From: Protopterus annectens
Taxonomy: Eukaryota; Chordata; Ceratodontiformes; Protopteridae
Assembly (NCBI RefSeq): GCF_019279795.1
Contig: NC_056750.1
Coordinates: forward strand, 825,741,854-825,805,853
Length of the DNA stretch: 64,000 bases
Direction of reading: 5' to 3'
Part shown: piece after piece, positions 21,813 to 31,709 of the stretch
How the letters are laid out: every line of letters starts with the position of its first letter
Numbering within the stretch: the first letter of the stretch is position 1
The notes under the pieces: model-generated
The model's input: the letters and a program-made list of their open reading frames with translations, nothing else
The model's database searches: none
Told to the model about the DNA's origin: nothing
Position numbers and translations under genes: made by a program

Positions 21813-22692
21813 TACCTTGCCTTCAAAAAGAATTTTTGTGGTGGGCTCAGGAATGTCACCTAAACAAGGGACTCTCTGTGACCCGACCAGAGGCGAGTCA
21901 GATTTTAACGACAGATGCCTCGGACATTGCTTGGGGAGCTCATCTAAATGGAAAGTGGATACAAGACAAGTGGCCTGCCAGACTACAGCATCTACATATC
22001 AACATGAAGGAGATGTTAGCAGTCCAGTTTGCATTAATGGCTTTCAAGGAGTTACTTCTTCCAGGGCAGGTGTTGATTCTAACAGACAACACAACTGTCA
22101 TGTGGTACATCAACAAACAAGGGGAACACATTCTTATCCTCTATGCAGGCAAGCAATGATTTTATGGGAGACAGCGCTCAGCTTGCAACTAACTCTTCAG
22201 GCAAGGTTTCTGCCGGGAGCACAGAACTCCTTAGCAGATGTGTTAAGCAGACAAATCATGGATCCCCACGAGTGGAAACTGGATCTTCATGTATTTCAGA
22301 AATTGACAGTGTCATGGGGAACTCCAGACATAGATCTGTTCGCTTCTCCACTAAACCACCAGCTGCCAAAGTTTTGCACAAAGGGGTTTCATCACACAGC
22401 TTGGAAAGTGGATGCTCTGTCTTTCAGTTGGACAAATCTTCATGTGTATGCCTTTCCACCTCTGCCTCTTCTTCCAAAGGTGCTCTTAAAGGTCAGACAA
22501 GACAAGCCGAGGATGATTTTAATAGCTCCAGATTGGCCTCGGCAACACTGGTACCCACTACTAAGGAGTCTGGTAAGGAAGCCTCCATGGCCCTTACCTT
22601 TGATTCCACATCTGTTATCTCAGAAGGACGGTCATCTGCTCAATGTCAAGCTTCACTCTCTTCATCTGACAGCCTGGCATATTCTGTGTTGA
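21800..22692 (+). pseudogene. DIRS-1 RNase H and methyltransferase-like region
   Basis: RNase H follows RT in the adjacent frame: T-T-D-A-S-D-I-A-W-G-A-H-L (first Asp), M-K-E-M-L-A-V-Q-F-A (Glu) and L-T-D-N-T-T-V-M-W-Y-I-N-K-Q-G (Asp). A further shift at about 22130 moves the frame to the one ending at 22692, with L-P-G-A-Q-N-S-L-A-D-V-L-S-R closing RNase H. The segment with D-I-D-L-F-A-S, then A-F-P-P-L-P-L and A-P-D-W-P follows; in DIRS elements this region is described as a Dam-like methyltransferase domain. I cannot confirm its catalytic motif. Confidence 0.8.
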
Positions 22693-23728
22693 AACACAGC
22701 AGGTCTCAACTTCCTCAACAAGTTTTAAATGTGATTATGGAAGCTAGAAGACCTAGTACAAGGAAAGTGTACGCAGAAAAATGGAAGAGATTTTTGTTTT
22801 GGAGTACAGCAAAGAATTTGGAGATTTCTGAGCCTAATCTGAGTGTGGCTCTTCAATATCTTACTGAGTTATTGGACAAAGGTTTGTCCTTCTCTTCCAT
22901 TAAGATTCATGCTGCAGCAATTTCAGCTCACTATGATTGTGACCCACCATTGTTTTCGCATCCTTTGCTCAAGCAGTTTCTTAGAGGGGCAAAGAATATA
23001 AGACCCCCACGTAGAGCTCCTACTCCTGCTTGGGATCTCAATTTTGTGTTGGAAAAACTTACTCTACAACCTTTTGAGCCTGCAGCTACTGCTGAATTGA
23101 AATACTTGTCATGGAAGACTGCTTTTCTGTTGGCTATTACTTCTGCAAGAAGGGTGTCTGAATTGCAGGCCCTTATGGCAGTTGAGCCCTTTTGATTTTC
23201 CATAAGGATAGGGTATCATTACGTACTAATCCTTCTTTTATGCCTAAGGTGGTTTCTAGTGTGGCTTTAAACCAAACTATTCATTTGCCTACTTTTTATG
23301 CAGACCCCAAAATAAAGGGGAAAAGATTTTGCACACTTTAGATGTGCACAGGCAATTGCGTTATTATTTGAGCAGGACTAAGGATTTTAGGCAGTCTCAG
23401 CAGTTGTTTGTTTCTTTTGCTTTGAGTTCAGAGGGCAAGCCTGTGTCAAAACAAACTATTTCTAGGTGGATTGGGTTTTGCATTGCATTTTGTTATTCCC
23501 ATCATGGCAAGGAGATTCCAGCTGGGATTAGGCCTCATTCCACTAGGGCTACTGCCACTTCAACAGCATTTCTAAGGGGTGGCAACTAAGGATATTTTGG
23601 AGGCAGCTACTTGGAGTTCAGTGCATACTTTCTCTAAGCATTATCACCTTCCTCTCTATTCTAAGTCTAGGGCTGGTTTTGCCACAGCTATTTTGCAAGG
23701 CATGTTGTCAGCTCCTGCTACTTTATGA
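22143..23728 (+). pseudogene. DIRS-1 tyrosine recombinase
   Basis: This is the integrase of the DIRS family. The ORF 22143-23195 overlaps the methyltransferase-like region in another frame (a known DIRS arrangement). The recognisable domain begins near 22690. Landmarks are an N-terminal core-binding region (P-S-T-R-K-V-Y-A-E-K-W), the first catalytic Arg in T-S-A-R-R-V-S-E-L-Q, then after a one-base shift at about 23190 the His-x-x-Arg box (R-P-H-S-T-R, near 23545), and after another shift at about 23579 the catalytic Tyr in S-K-H-Y-H-L-P (near 23645). All catalytic residues are present but in three frames, so it is inactive. Confidence 0.88.
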
Positions 23729-23766
23729 TTTACCAGCCTCCCTTACCTCTGCTTTGGGATTCTACC

Positions 23767-23863
23767 CAATTGTTAGGACTGCAGCAATGTGGAACGAAGA
23801 ACATAGTACAGTTTTGTACCTACCATAAATGTAGATGTTCGAGGATCCACATTGCTGCAGTCC
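23767..23863 (+). repeat. DIRS-1 internal complementary region
   Basis: The first half (23767-23804) is the reverse complement of the extreme left end (18741-18778). The second half (23805-23863) is the reverse complement of the extreme right end (about 24146-24204). The two are joined head to tail at 'acat|agtaca'. This is the template that DIRS replication uses to rebuild both ends and close the circle, and it fixes the element boundaries at 18741 and 24204. Confidence 0.95.
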
Positions 23864-24009
23864 AATTTACCCTCCCTCCTTCCCCTCTGTGTTTAGGGGT
23901 GGTTGTGTAGGTGAGGTTTTATGCTGATATTTTTGTATGGATTGTACATATTTTTGGTGCAGGTATATTGGGCCTTGTCTTTTTAGGGTCTTCTGACATC
24001 TGGGGCAAG

Positions 24010-24162
24010 AAAAGACTGAGGATATGGCGTCGGTCATGCGCATTAGTACCCTGACGTACTGACGTCAGTCTAATGCGCCCTGACCGACGTCAGCCTTATA
24101 CTTTGGTATTCGGGCCGACTGGACAGCGGACTACCCCAATTGTTAGGACTGCAGCAATGTGG
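24010..24162 (-). repeat. DIRS-1 right inverted terminal repeat
   Basis: Reverse complement of 18753-18905 without any difference I could find. It is followed by the unique right extension to 24204, whose complement is in the internal complementary region. Confidence 0.95.
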
Positions 24163-24314
24163 ATCCTCGAACATCTACATTTATGGTAGGTACAAAACTG
24201 TACTTTTTTTCTCTCTTTCATGAATGATGCAGAATTAAATGTGCTTTACTAGTTCCTTAATTATTTCTGTCATGTTCACCTTCCTTTTTTCTATTTCATA
24301 TTTATTTCTACTTT

Positions 24315-24665
24315 GGTAAACAGGAAGGTTGGGCGGCCACGGTGGTGCAGCAGTTAGCATTGCCTCCTCACAGCAAGAGGTTCTCTGGTTCAATTCTTGG
24401 CTGGGGTGCCTTCTGTGCGGAGTCTGCATGTCCTCCCTGTGGTCCGGTTTCCTCCCACATCCCAAAGACATGCAGTAGGTGGATTGTACACTCTAAATTG
24501 GCCCTAGGTGTGAGTGTGTGCATGTGTGTGCCTTCTGTGGAAGGTTGGGCGCCAGGCTGGCAACTCGGCACCATAAAATTCCACTGCCAGTCATGAGCGA
24601 ACAGATGATCCGCTGTGGTGACCCCTGACTGGGAAAAGCTGAAAGAAGAAGAAGAAGGTAAACAG
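24315..24665 (+). mobile_element. tRNA-derived SINE (SINE-b)
   Basis: Same family as SINE-a and better preserved. The head has box A ('ggtggtgcagcagttagc') and box B ('ggttcaattct'). The core contains 'tgtgcggagtctgcatgtcc' and 'cacatcccaaagacatgcag'. The 3' tail 'ccgctgtggtgacccctgac' leads into an (AAG)n run. A probable target duplication GGTAAACAG flanks it (24315-24323 and 24657-24665). Its last 50 bases closely match the 3' end of the RTE-like LINE (reverse complement of 40741-40792), apart from a few substitutions. Confidence 0.88.
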
Positions 24666-25108
24666 AAAAGTGAACTGGTCCCAGGAGCCTTTTCAGCCAC
24701 AACTCGGACTACATTGGCAAAGATAATAACAAGTAATAAATGCACTTAACAATACAAAGAAAAAAATACTGATATAAAGACATTGAACAAGACTGCATGT
24801 AGACACACAACCAGTGTGTTACAGTGACCAAATAAAACATTAAGCACCATTCACTAGACTCTATACATTAATAATGCTTAACTCTACAATGTTAAGTTTA
24901 TTATAAATAACTAATTGCATGCACCCGAATTGCACATATATAGTATGTGTGTGTATGTGTCTTTGTATATGTGTTTAAGTATAAAGTACTTGTACAAAAA
25001 ACATATGAGTCTGTGTGTGTGTGTATGTGTGTGTGTTAGTGTGTAAAACTGTATGTGGCATGTAGAATACTATATATGGTATGCAGTACTGTGTTTAAAT
25101 GAGAGTGT

Positions 25109-25181
<73 letters not shown>

Positions 25182-25237
25182 AAAATGTATGTAGCATGTA
25201 GAGTACTATATGTGAGATGCAGTACTATGTTTAAATG

Positions 25238-25311
<74 letters not shown>

Positions 25312-25372
25312 AAAATGTATGTAGCGTGTAGAGTACTATATGTGAGATACAGTACTGTGTTTAAATGCATGC

Positions 25373-25437
<65 letters not shown>

Positions 25438-25760
25438 AAAATGTATGCAGCATGCAAAATACTATATGTAGGATGCAGTAAGGAGGGGAGGGGAGGAGCA
25501 CAAGGAGGGGAGGGAGCTAGACGAGAGGATGATTGTGATAATAAGACATTGTGCTTTGTGCAGCAGAGAGGTACGGCACTAATTCATATGTATGTTCGCA
25601 CCAGTATAAAAAAGGGCTGTGCAGGTGCAGAGCCATTTACCTATCAGATGCTGCTTCATTTGGCATTTAAAGTCTTTCAGGCTGCAGACTGTCCTTAATT
25701 GGAGTGGGACAGTACCCAGCTATTACCAATGCAGTGGGAATACAGGGAGTGTCCTGCATT
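24666..25760. repeat. GT-rich VNTR: (GT)n runs alternating with a 60-bp spacer
   Basis: 24666-24930 is unassigned. From about 24940, (GT)n runs alternate with a spacer beginning 'gtataaaaatgtatg' at 25177, 25307 and 25433 (diverged copy at about 25040), giving a unit of 126-130 bp. The GT runs are longest at 25098-25176 and 25240-25306. 25480-25530 is GA-rich. The Cys/Val and His/Thr ORFs across it are artefacts. Confidence 0.9.
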
Positions 25761-26470
25761 GTTGGGTTTAGTTACAGAAAGTTAGGCTTTGTCAGTTGAG
25801 TCCAGAGGTCTCTCAATGGTGTAAGGCTGAACAATGGAATGAAGACATGGGAATGTTCAGGCTTGTGCAGTGGTTTTGAAGGTTGTAATTTAATTGTGAT
25901 CACAATAGAAAATTTAGTTTGAGTCAGTTTATTTATTTTAGACAGAGGCAGTGATGTGATGTGATCTACATTGTCAGTCGGTTGCAAGTTTGGCTACTTT
26001 CTTGCAGCATTGTTTTACTTTGGCTGATAGAGAGGAGTTGAAATTGGTTTGGACTGGAGAGGAGAAGCATATAGTAGGAGGGGGAGTAGAAAGGAAGTGG
26101 GTATGTATTTTCTAGCAGACTCAGTAAGGTAGTGTTTTACTCAGTAGAGGCAACTTAGCTTTTGGTGTGTCTTCTCAGTGGCTTGCTGTAGGTGGAAATC
26201 AATTTCAGGTAGTTGTCTATAGTCACACCTAGTAGTTTGGTGTGGGATGCCAGTTCTGTATTGGTCTTGTTGGACGACAACATATTAAAGATATTTGTTT
26301 TGGGAAGCAGAAATGAGACAGAGAGAGTTGTGGATGAATACAAACAGCTTCGTATGTTGCATTCAGGAGGAGGAGTTATGAGCTGTTGAGCCAAGCTTTT
26401 ATGAAGGAGAAGGATTTCTGGGTGAGTGTATGAGCGAGTGGTGTCACAGCAGCAGCACATATTAGAGTGA
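25761..26470 (-). mobile_element. L2-like LINE fragment (L2-e)
   Basis: The minus-strand ORF 26460-26155 includes T-K-L-L-G-V-T-I-D-N-Y-L, the RT thumb motif seen in L2-b as T-K-L-L-G-I-E-I-D-N-D-L, preceded by a decayed Y-A-D-D region (a Thr-rich substitution near 26460). The stretch down to about 25770 may be its C-terminal part but is poorly matched. Only a fragment remains. Confidence 0.55.
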
Positions 26471-26514
26471 AGTCATCAGGGTCTTCTGCTGTGGTGGTGG
26501 TCTCTATAATTGCT

Positions 26515-27092
26515 GTGTTTAGGTTAGTGATCCTAGGAGTTTACTAGGCTAATGACCCTAGGCCGCTTTTAAGCCTAGCCAATTTTACCCTTATTTCTAC
26601 GATCAGCACCTACTGCTCTTGTCCAAGAGGGACACAGGTAGAACTTCCAAGGTGAATTTATGGTTACCCATCCAATCACCCAGATTGCATTTGAAGACGG
26701 CCAATGAGGTGCTCTGCTTGATATGAAGAGGGAGTCTGTTTCAAAGGTGTAGTAACTTCTGGGAGACAAATGTGTCCCTCCAGCAGGTTCTATTAATGTC
26801 ACATACCAGGTTAAGGCCTTTAGAGTGAGTAACCCATGTACTATTTCACTTACGGATAATCAGCATTTCCAATAAAGCAGGGTCAAAGATTGCCTTATAT
26901 GCAAGACAGAGATTGCCTCTGAATAGTCTGTATGAAACAGAATAAAGTGACAGTGATTTCAGACAATCCTCATAGGACAGATGCTGAAGACCTTGAATTT
27001 TCCTTGTGAGGAACCTTTGTGGTCTCTCCAATTGCTGCAGGTGCTTAGAAAGGTGCATACCAAAAGGGGCATTGTACTCAATTACTGGCCTT
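26515..27092 (-). mobile_element. CR1-like LINE, 3' end (piece 3 of the split CR1)
   Basis: Begins on the minus strand at the codons for R-P-V-I-E-Y-N-A-P-F-G-M (27092) and continues with L-S-K-H-L-Q-Q-L-E-R-P, L-S-L-Y-S-V-S-Y-R-L-F-R-G and the Trp-containing end, then the CR1 3' block (aagcctag, agcctagtaa) near 26515-26580. It starts exactly where the CR1 piece at 37586-38147 stops, with no base lost or gained relative to other copies. The two are therefore probably one element split by 10.5 kb of inserted DNA. Confidence 0.85.
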
Positions 27093-29136
27093 AACTAGAA
27101 AGGCTCACCCAGACTCTGCTACACTTTGCTGTGAGGGAAAGGTTAGTTTGCTTTTTATTTGCTGTATTACTTTATTGCCTTGTTCTAATTTGAATACTGT
27201 GATTTGTTTTATTTACCTTGTGTTTTACTTGTAACCTGCTTTTAACTGCATATTAAAACTTGAAAAGAGACCACAGCACTGTCTTTTGTGAGTCAGGCAG
27301 AATTTTTTTTCCCACCCTCTCACCCAGGTACTGTAGTGTTCTTAAACACCACTCTCTTTCTCGTTGTCTCCCCTTTATGTTAATTTGATCATATATCTCA
27401 TTTCCTCTTTGTTTTTACTGGCTTGTGTGAGTAAGCACAAAATTATCATTTTGTGAAATCACTCCCCTTCAACTATTTAAATTTATTGTCCATCCTACTG
27501 TATTCCATTGTGCCAGAATACAAAAGTGGCCACCCCCTTTCAATCTATCTTACTGTTTTAAAAATAGTGACTCTCCACTAAAACTTAACTTTTTAGACAG
27601 GTAAAACTTAAGTTACTTACTTTCACATCTAACTCCTCTAGTGCACACTGCAGTGTTTAGGATAAACCATTTTTTTTCTTCTTACTTTTAAGCATCCCTG
27701 TGACTAGCACTTGCTTTAAAACCTGCTGGAAAGCACTAGGAAGTCTTAAAACTGATACAAGCTGTGAAGATTGGGGAAAGATGGGCGAAGGCTGCCAGCC
27801 TAGTCAAATATAATTTGATGCATAATTCTATTATTTCTATATATAAATGTAAAATATAGGCTTGTGTTCTTAAATGAAAGAAAACACTGTAAAATGTGAA
27901 CTTCAAGATTGTTGCAATATTGCCATCTGCTGTAAGGAAAACCAAGCCAAGCATTTCAAATGTTCTTTGAAGTTACAATTATCTAAATGGTGGTGCCGAA
28001 GTGACTGGCTGAACACATTCTTTCTGTTGTCTTAACTTAACACAATAATGTCCCCATAAACCACAACTAAGTTTTTAAATGCTTTAAAGTCATATTTTTA
28101 GCTTCCCACCTCCACATGGTTGAAAAAGCTCCACTGGGCTTTCAGATCCTTTATAGCCAAGCCTCAGTTCCGCAGGGCCGGCCACAACCCCCTAGGTAGG
28201 ACCGCTGAGCATTCTTTAGCATTGTTTGGCACCAAAACTTAAATTATTATATTGAAGCAACAGGATAATGTTTTTCTGATTAGTAAAAACATTATAAAGC
28301 TGCCCCAATGTAAAGTCCCAAAGCAGTGAGATCTACTATCAATTACCCATAGATTCTCATCAGTTTAATATAATTTTAAAGATGTAATACTTAAAAAGGA
28401 GGGAACCCTGGTCCTTAATACTCAGGTAGCTCTCCTGCTTGGATCTGGTAAAACAAGGACACCACTTACATTTTAAGAGGCTGATAAGGATTTAAATATA
28501 ACTTTATTATTTCTAATAGGTTTCATTTCACTTTAGTTCACCTTATCCTGATTAGGATCCATTTTATGTTAGGGTATTTTATTTTATTTCATTTTTAATC
28601 TATTTTATTTTGATTTTATCTTGATTTAATTTATTTTATTTTATACTGGTAATTTGTAACTAATTCCAACCACATGGTTTTCAAACCTACTAGATTAGGA
28701 AAATGGGCCACCACAATAATATCATTATAGCAATATAAATAAAAAGGTATATTATAGAAACACCCACCCAACATTTGGGGGTCACAAATGTTTAGATAAA
28801 GGTAAATATATCATAGTACGTCAAATTGCAAACACTGTCTCCTACACACTCCCCTTCCTCCTTGAAGAAGCTAAGAAGCGAAAGCATTGGCAACAATCAC
28901 TGAGCATAGATAAAATAGATAAACATCCATTTTCTTCTTTTCTTCTCTGGTACTCCCAGGAAGCTCTGACCTAGAATTTAGATTGATGTCTAGTCTAATG
29001 TCTCTAATGTGTTTTGTCTTTTGTGGTAAATACTTGTCATGTTATCCTGGAAATTGCAAAATATAGTACTTAAGTGGCACACCTCTACTAGTATCTAAAA
29101 AACAAAATGCAGGCACTAGTGGACCACTTACAACTT
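27093..29136. other. Unassigned block at the left of the 10.5-kb insertion
   Basis: AT-rich sequence without recognisable coding. A T/A-rich tract of ATTTTA words lies at 28555-28650. At 28866-28905 a short motif resembles a decayed hammerhead core (TTGAAGA, a 3-bp stem with AAGA loop, CGAAA), but the cleavage triplet is missing. No LTR pair or ORF of note. Confidence 0.45.
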
Positions 29137-29514
29137 GTTGAATTTTAACAGTCTAAACCCTGTGAAAAGGATTAAATGTAGAGGGGTATAACTCAGATAA
29201 GGTTTTATGAAATGTAACAAAAGACTATTGGTTGTAACAACCTTCTGGACCTGATTGAAAAATGTAAATGGCCAGCCACACCCACCAGGGGGATTGACAA
29301 AATAAAGCAACACCCTACCCAACCCCCCACCTTTATGGTTGGTTGTCTAACCTGACAAACCCCCTTTAGATCTGTATAAAAGTAAGCACATCACACAAGG
29401 TTTAGTCACTCAGAACAATGATTGGAGGAAGGTTGTATTGGAAATTACAACCTGCAAGGACTGAATAAAGGATTTCTTTTGGACTGGAACTGGCTCAAGG
29501 AGTCATTTATTTCA
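29137..29514 (+). mobile_element. Possible LTR or promoter block
   Basis: A TATAAA box (29377) and an AATAAA signal (29464) are spaced 87 bp apart, as in the U3-R-U5 of a short LTR. The block can be framed by TG (29137) and CA (29513). There is no second copy in the window and no clear primer-binding site follows it, so this is tentative. Confidence 0.3.
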
Positions 29515-29670
29515 CAGTGATCACCTTGTATGCTATTTGTGTTGTGTTGTGTTGTGTGAAATATATGTGTTTAGCTGTGGCCTATTTTGGTTTTGTCTAA
29601 GGCCTGTAAATCACTTTATTTCTGGCTGGACCTACAAGGGATTGAGGTTTTTAACCTTTTAACTTCAAAC

Positions 29671-30249
29671 AGTCCTTCCAAGGGCTACCTAGGTCCTTTT
29701 CAGGACCCTCAAAAGACTGACTGGGTTTCCACTGAACAGCCCAGCCTTGGACCACAAGGGGGCACACCAGTCCTTTTAAGGGATACCCATCTGTAAATCT
29801 CCTAGCACAGCCTTGACCAACAAGGGGGCACACCAGTCCTTATAAGGACTAGAGAAGGATTAGCTAGGGACCTCACTGAGGACCCAACAGAGCTAGCAAA
29901 GGTCCTTTTTAGGACCAAATATAGATCTGTTGACAGAGCCAGACCCTGTCTGCCCAGGTGGAGACTCAGAGGGTGAAACCCAACCTCCTACCTGACAAGT
30001 ACTACACATAAAGTCCTTGTTAGGGCTACAAAGGTCCTCCTCAGGACCACCATACCACAAAATTTCTTCTTTGAACCACAACAGTCCTCCTAAAGACTAC
30101 AAAGGTCCTCCTCAGGACCCACTCACCACACCACAAAGGCCCTTATAAGAGCCAAATGCAGTCTTCTTCAAGACTACTAAGGCCCTTCTAAAATCCAAAA
30201 CAGTCTTTCTCAAGACTAACCAGGAATAGCCAAGTCCTTTTCAGGACTT
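29671..30249. repeat. Array of about fourteen 16-bp dyads
   Basis: Imperfect palindromes of 6-bp arms and a 4-bp centre, alternately of A type (AGTCCTTATAAGGACT, 29835-29850) and G type (GGTCCTCCTCAGGACC, 30033-30048 and 30104-30119). Starts: 29671, 29692, 29769, 29835, 29868 (variant), 29901, 30012, 30033, 30083, 30104, 30138, 30160, 30181, 30202 and 30232. Neighbours are often 21 bp apart. Arms co-vary (AGTCTT with AAGACT at 30160 and 30202). The plus strand reads S-P-x-K-D-Y-x-G-P-x-Q-D in parts, so an old 42-bp coding repeat is an alternative source. Confidence 0.8.
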
Positions 30250-30324
30250 AGACTTGAACCACCAGGAGCAATAACTATTCCAGTAAGAGTGTTCTTCCGT
30301 ATTGTCTTAACTTAAGGAATAATT

Positions 30325-31413
30325 GTTAGAGTGTACATGTGAAATGTCTTTTATTGTTGTAGATTCCTGAGCAGGTGTTAGATTGCTAAATAATGCAGTT
30401 TATTTGCCTGGGAACTCCAGACTAAGTGTCAAAATTATGTAATGTGAATACTGGGCAAACCTAAGTGTCAAAATGATGTAATCTGGGAGGGCCTTAGCAG
30501 AACTGTTTGGTAGTGAGTTTAAAAACTATTGTTGAGAGGGAGACTGTAAGCATTTTGTCTTGAGCCATCAACCCCAGCACTGCTTAAGCTCTTTATGTAT
30601 GTAAGTAGGATTGTAGCACCGTGTTTTCTCTTAAGAATAGCTAAACATTAGAAAGTTAGATTAAGTGTTTTTTCTTTGACATCAGACCTGTCCTACTGTA
30701 CTATTTTAAGTTTCTGTGTGATCTCTGAACTCTTAGATATCTCTCTGGTGTAGTAATATTGTCTTGTGTTTTAATTATTTATTATTAAATATTTTAAAAA
30801 CCTTTACCTGTGGCTGGTTTGTGTAGAGATAAGTAGACTCTAGAGTACATTGCATATTTATAGAGTTTGTTGCAATAAACCACTCTAATCAGCCTTAGAC
30901 TGAATAGTCACATTACCAATTGGATAATAATATTGCACAGTAATAATTGGACACCCTTTTAAGAGCCTTTGGGTAGCTGATAATTATTAAGATGGTGGCA
31001 GTAATTACTACCGTGTAGTCTGGGTAAAGGGGCACAGCTATAGAATATGTATCAGCCTTTCCCAGGAGTGTCTGTGAAGTTGTATAAATACTTATCTCAA
31101 AGTGTGTGTGGTGTGTCAGCTACCTGGGCAGGGGCGCAAAGCACTGGTGGGACAGAGATGGTACTGGAGGTTAGCTTGCCAGCTAGGCTGAGATCTGGAC
31201 CCTATAGCTGTGCCAGTGGGAAGTCTTATTGGGGACCTGGAGAGCAAGGGAGCAACCAGCCCCAGACTAACTGTGATCTCTGTGTGCACTTAAGGGAACT
31301 TGTACTTTACTGTGTGTATTTGTTATCCTTTCCTCTTCTATGAGGCGACCTCCCTGGTGTTAGTGGTGAGGACTGAGGCTCCATGATTGCTGGGCCAGGG
31401 CACGGTCGTCACA
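30325..31413 (+). mobile_element. 5' LTR of the Gmr1-like element (left limit uncertain)
   Basis: The right limit is set by '...gtcaca' at 31413 directly before a tRNA-Leu-type primer-binding site. A TATAAATA box lies at 31084 and AATAAA at 30873. The left limit (TGTTAGAG at 30325) is a guess from the TG rule, since no 3' LTR exists in the window for comparison. Confidence 0.5.
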
Positions 31414-31417
31414 TACC

Positions 31418-31512
31418 TGGTGGCAGTGTTTGGGATAAGATATCCTCACATATCTGGTTGGCAGTGGTTGGGATAAGATATCCTCACATATCCATTTGGC
31501 AGCGGTGGGATA
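31418..31512 (+). other. Primer-binding site, triplicated
   Basis: Three tandem versions of a site complementary to the 3' end of tRNA-Leu (expected TGGTGGCAGCGGTGGGAT): 31418-31436, 31455-31474 and 31495-31512. The first keeps the TGGTGGCAG start, the third keeps GGCAGCGGTGGGAT. The first two are followed by 'aagatatcctcacata', so the repeat unit is about 38-40 bp. Confidence 0.65.
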
Positions 31513-31709
31513 TCCACATCACATATTAATTAGTTAGCAAACACTAATTGGCTTGTAGTGGTGTGGGTAGAGTGAATCCTGTAGCTTATGTACAGTGATC
31601 TCTGAAGGTGTTTTGTACTCTAAATCAGCCATGCAGTGTATACTCAGATTTCAGATCACAATTGTTTTATTTCTTTTGTTAGCTTAGTTAGTCAGGGTGA
31701 GCAGGCAGC

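Larger units (their letters stand above)
18741..24204 (+). mobile_element. Complete DIRS-type tyrosine-recombinase retrotransposon (DIRS-1)
   Basis: A full 5.46-kb DIRS element: left inverted repeat, gag, RT, RNase H, methyltransferase-like segment, tyrosine recombinase, internal complementary region and right inverted repeat. DIRS elements copy RNA into a circle through the internal complementary region and integrate with their recombinase, leaving no target duplication. I see no target duplication here. The 153-bp inverted repeats look identical, suggesting a young insertion, yet the ORFs carry several single-base shifts, so this copy cannot act alone. Confidence 0.95.

Noticed and set aside
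22143..22680. First half of the recombinase ORF as a separate gene
   Set aside because: It overlaps the methyltransferase-like region in another frame, is Ser-rich without signature, and such overlap is usual in DIRS elements.
25053..25698. Cys/Val and His/Thr repeat ORFs
   Set aside because: Translation of (GT)n and (CA)n runs.
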